Shown here one piece after another: positions 6,301 through 7,287 of a DNA stretch of 7,287 bases. The stretch's first letter is position 1, and every line of letters starts with the position of its first letter. Source of the stretch: Elusimicrobiota bacterium (GTDB lineage Bacteria; Elusimicrobiota; Elusimicrobia; UBA1565; UBA9628); assembly GCA_028717525.1 (NCBI GenBank), contig JAQUNT010000106.1:1-7287 (forward strand), read 5' to 3'. The notes under the pieces were generated by a model that worked only from the letters and a program-made list of their open reading frames with translations, had not been told where the DNA came from and searched no databases. The translations under genes were made by a program, and so were the position numbers.

Positions 6301-6405
6301 GCCGGAGAAGCCGGCCCAGGAGAAGGGGCGCTCCGGCCGGGGCGTGAGCAGGCAGCGCGCCAGGTAGGCCCAGGCGCCGGAACCGGGGAGGCTCAAGGGG
6401 CTCAT
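3352..6405 (-). CDS. mfd: transcription-repair coupling factor Mfd
   Basis: Mfd is a DNA translocase that pushes RNA polymerase stalled at a lesion off the template and recruits UvrA for nucleotide excision repair. This copy has 1017 residues against 1148 in E. coli, with the shortening in the N-terminal half. A reduced UvrB-like module includes the Glu-Arg-Gly-Ala-Val-Leu-Asp-Phe segment (150-157) and ends near 215. The CarD-like RNA polymerase interaction domain is about 340-405 (GDFVVHQDYGLARF 348-361). The RecG-like superfamily 2 motor follows: Walker A GDVGFGKT (497-504), PTTILAEQ (526-533), DEEHRFG (598-604), SATPIPRTLN (624-633), STIIESGLDIP (737-747) and QLRGRIGR (767-774). The C-terminal D7 domain starts near 860. 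The GTHKLL segment of E. coli reads GTARLI here (578-583). ATG 6405 is chosen because it forms an ATGA overlap with the upstream stop; an in-frame start at 6492 would overlap that gene by 91 nt. Confidence 0.96.
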   Translation of the reverse strand: MSPLSLPGSGAWAYLARCLLTPRPERPFSWAGFSGRLLLVRRENADLEDAADAVSALAPLFAEAPLRPAVFGDDPRLRLSSLELLRLGARLALATPEALSAPAPTPAELSGLGVEFRVGERIPRSRAVEGLLRAGYRKVDFVESPGEFAERGAVLDFYGLEPMAAVRVLFDDDEVASVRGVDPVTQQTRELLSGARAVCAAAPEPGAALSGWFAEGWSWLVEEGLEAPPGAASAEWGIRPNGPCLGDPARAWEELASRAAEGQRTVLFSLNHGEDLRMQELLDERFSGRPPCQFLVGPLRHGFNHPGHRLAVFSASEIFCRNTRPSLRWRHFTAASRGTLRLGELKRGDFVVHQDYGLARFRGLEPVRAPGHGTVDCLALEFRGSDRLFLPMHEFGKVQKYSGAEGRRPRLSSLDTRNWEEVKRAVREGVRELAEALLKTQAERAARPGFAFPPESAMEREFGAEFPYEETPDQAAAIADTLADMCAPHPMDRVVVGDVGFGKTEVAMRAAFKCAAAFKQTAILVPTTILAEQHYRTFCARFADYPVRLGLLTRFQAQGEVRKVLAGLAAGTVDVVIGTARLIQKDVRFKDLGLTIIDEEHRFGVADKEKLKLLRRTVDCLALSATPIPRTLNQALSGLRAISLIQSAPAGRQPIVTKVGPYDEGAVAEAIGEELARGGQVYYVHNRVRSLDECRGRLQRLLPRARFAMIHGRMRASEIESAMWEFYQRQADVLVASTIIESGLDIPSVNTLLVENAQDFGLAQLYQLRGRIGRERQRAYCTLFFPAAAEELSALTDEARKRLGALREFGELGSGVKLAMRDLEIRGCGELLGARQHGFIHAVGVEMYADLLGEELRRRQGRPEVPAEIPAAFDLDVDAFIPESCLPGELERLDFYKRLLRAEPAQAAELRRELEDLSGPLPEPALRLFRVLELRARAARAKVRSATQKEGRIEVLFRGDAAIGLPQMQAWQSSFPGRLRFLKRPEGEGVAVELRGEEPLAWLEAFLGGLVGADRKK

Positions 6406-7287
6406 GGGCAGGCCGCCGCCGCGATCTCCGCGCAGGGAGCAGCGCCCAGCACCGTGCCGCGCCAGGTCCGGCCCGGATCTATGAACGCGCACCGGTCCAT
6501 CCCGGAAAGCTCGGCCGGAGCCAGCGCCGCAGGATAGCCGGGCAGAGCGTCCCAGCTCAGGATCTTGGGGTCCGGGCAGGGCAGGCGGTGGGAGTACTCC
6601 GGCAGGTAGTAGTAGCGCAAGGACGGGTAGTAGTAGGGTCCCATGTGCAGGACGACCTGTTTCGGGTCGCAGCTCTGGCGGACCGCCCGCGCCAAGGCGG
6701 GCAGGCGGGGGTCGAGCCAGAGCCCCTGGCAGGCGTAGGCCGCGGTCCCGGCCAGGACCACGCAGGCCAGCGCTCCCCGCAGGAGCCCGGCCCAGAGCCC
6801 CGGCCGGCCGGCCAGGTCAGCGGCCAGGATGTAGAAGTAGGGCGAGAGGAAGACAAAGTAGCGCGCCTGGTTCAGGGCATGGCCCGAGGCCTTCTCCACC
6901 AGGAACATGAGGCCCAGCCCGGCTCCGATCACGCACAGGCAGAGGGTCCGGCTGCGCGCCGTCTTCCAGGCGGCGGCCAGTCCCAGGCCCAGAGCGAGCA
7001 GCAGGGCCAGGCCCAGCGCGGAGACGCCCCGTTCCAGGGCCAGGCCCAGGAAGGCCGGATCGAAGAACAAGGTGCCGGCCAACGCGCCGATGCCGCGCAG
7101 GTCCAAGACTTGCGCGAGCAAGGAGGTGTAGGGCTGGGCCAGTTGAGAGCGCACCACCGCGGCCCAGGGCAGGCAGGCCGCGGCCAGCCGGCCGTGGAGC
7201 GCGAGCCAGGCGCGCATGCGGCCGGGCCGGCGCGGGGCCGCCAGGGCGTAGTAGAGGAACTGCCCGGCGAGCAGGGGCGCGAAGAAG
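6402..7287 (-). CDS. C-terminal part of a multi-pass membrane glycosyltransferase, GT39/ArnT-like (partial)
   Basis: The frame stays open to the right edge, so the start is outside the window; the Met codon at 7217 is internal. About 294 residues are visible. About six hydrophobic helices can be seen near residues 1-17, 27-45, 88-107, 114-133, 141-159 and 163-186. A soluble tail of about 105 residues follows, rich in Tyr (PYYYPSLRYYYLPEY). The RYFVFLSPYFYILAA helix fits the Arg-Tyr...Pro helix seen near the end of the membrane region of GT39/ArnT/PMT-like transferases, which move sugars from polyprenyl-phosphate carriers onto lipids or proteins at the outer face of the inner membrane. The catalytic acidic residues of that family lie near the N-terminus, outside the window, so the class is inferred from topology and C-terminal pattern only. 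Its TGA overlaps the mfd ATG (ATGA), so it is co-translated with mfd. Confidence 0.62.
   Translation of the reverse strand, partial: FFAPLLAGQFLYYALAAPRRPGRMRAWLALHGRLAAACLPWAAVVRSQLAQPYTSLLAQVLDLRGIGALAGTLFFDPAFLGLALERGVSALGLALLLALGLGLAAAWKTARSRTLCLCVIGAGLGLMFLVEKASGHALNQARYFVFLSPYFYILAADLAGRPGLWAGLLRGALACVVLAGTAAYACQGLWLDPRLPALARAVRQSCDPKQVVLHMGPYYYPSLRYYYLPEYSHRLPCPDPKILSWDALPGYPAALAPAELSGMDRCAFIDPGRTWRGTVLGAAPCAEIAAAACP

Noticed and set aside
6406..6492. Upstream in-frame start for mfd at 6492
   Set aside because: It would add 29 Arg/Gly-rich residues encoded within the preceding gene. ATG 6405 gives the common ATGA overlap and a normal Mfd N-terminus.
1..7287. CRISPR arrays, tRNA/rRNA genes, insertion sequences, phage or defence genes
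   Set aside because: No repeat arrays, clover-leaf-like stretches, transposase motifs or terminal inverted repeats were noticed on reading; nearly all sequence is explained by recognised genes.

Overview
The window is GC-rich, coding-dense DNA from a bacterium with an outer membrane. The diderm call rests on a SurA-like periplasmic chaperone and a PpiC-type lipoprotein, with a surA-like gene directly upstream of pdxA as in Proteobacteria. The phylum cannot be fixed from sequence alone. A GC-rich Desulfobacterota-, Myxococcota- or Elusimicrobiota-like lineage would fit, but that is a guess. I see no mobile element, CRISPR array, tRNA, rRNA or phage gene.

Right to left on the minus strand runs one compact cluster, almost certainly an operon whose promoter lies beyond the right edge. 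It contains: (1) the C-terminal part of a multi-pass membrane protein resembling GT39/ArnT-type lipid-linked-sugar glycosyltransferases (6402-7287, cut by the edge); (2) mfd, the transcription-repair coupling factor, joined to it by an ATGA stop/start overlap (3352-6405); (3) a parvulin-type peptidyl-prolyl isomerase with a probable lipoprotein signal (2530-3339); (4) a SurA-like periplasmic protein with one parvulin domain (1446-2546), overlapping the previous gene by 17 nt; (5) pdxA of vitamin B6 synthesis (518-1471), starting with TTG inside the end of gene 4. All four junctions are overlaps or a 12-nt gap, so translation is probably coupled throughout.

The left 525 bases are different. 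Two genes diverge from a 157-bp intergenic region. The minus-strand gene runs off the left edge, with only its first 13 codons visible. The plus-strand gene encodes a 108-residue probable secreted protein of unknown function. Each has a good sigma70-type promoter with a 17-bp spacer and a strong Shine-Dalgarno site. An AT-rich near-perfect dyad lies almost exactly midway between the two promoters and is the best candidate for a shared regulatory site. The plus-strand gene ends tail-to-tail with pdxA, their stop codons overlapping by 8 nt.

Together, the operon combines envelope functions (glycosyl transfer, outer-membrane protein folding) with DNA repair and cofactor synthesis. The most interesting points are the centred operator-like dyad with the uncharacterised divergent pair, the loss of both signature parvulin histidines in one of the two tandem isomerase-family proteins, and the chained mini-cistrons at the mfd/isomerase junction. 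I found no convincing evidence of a wholly new multi-gene system.
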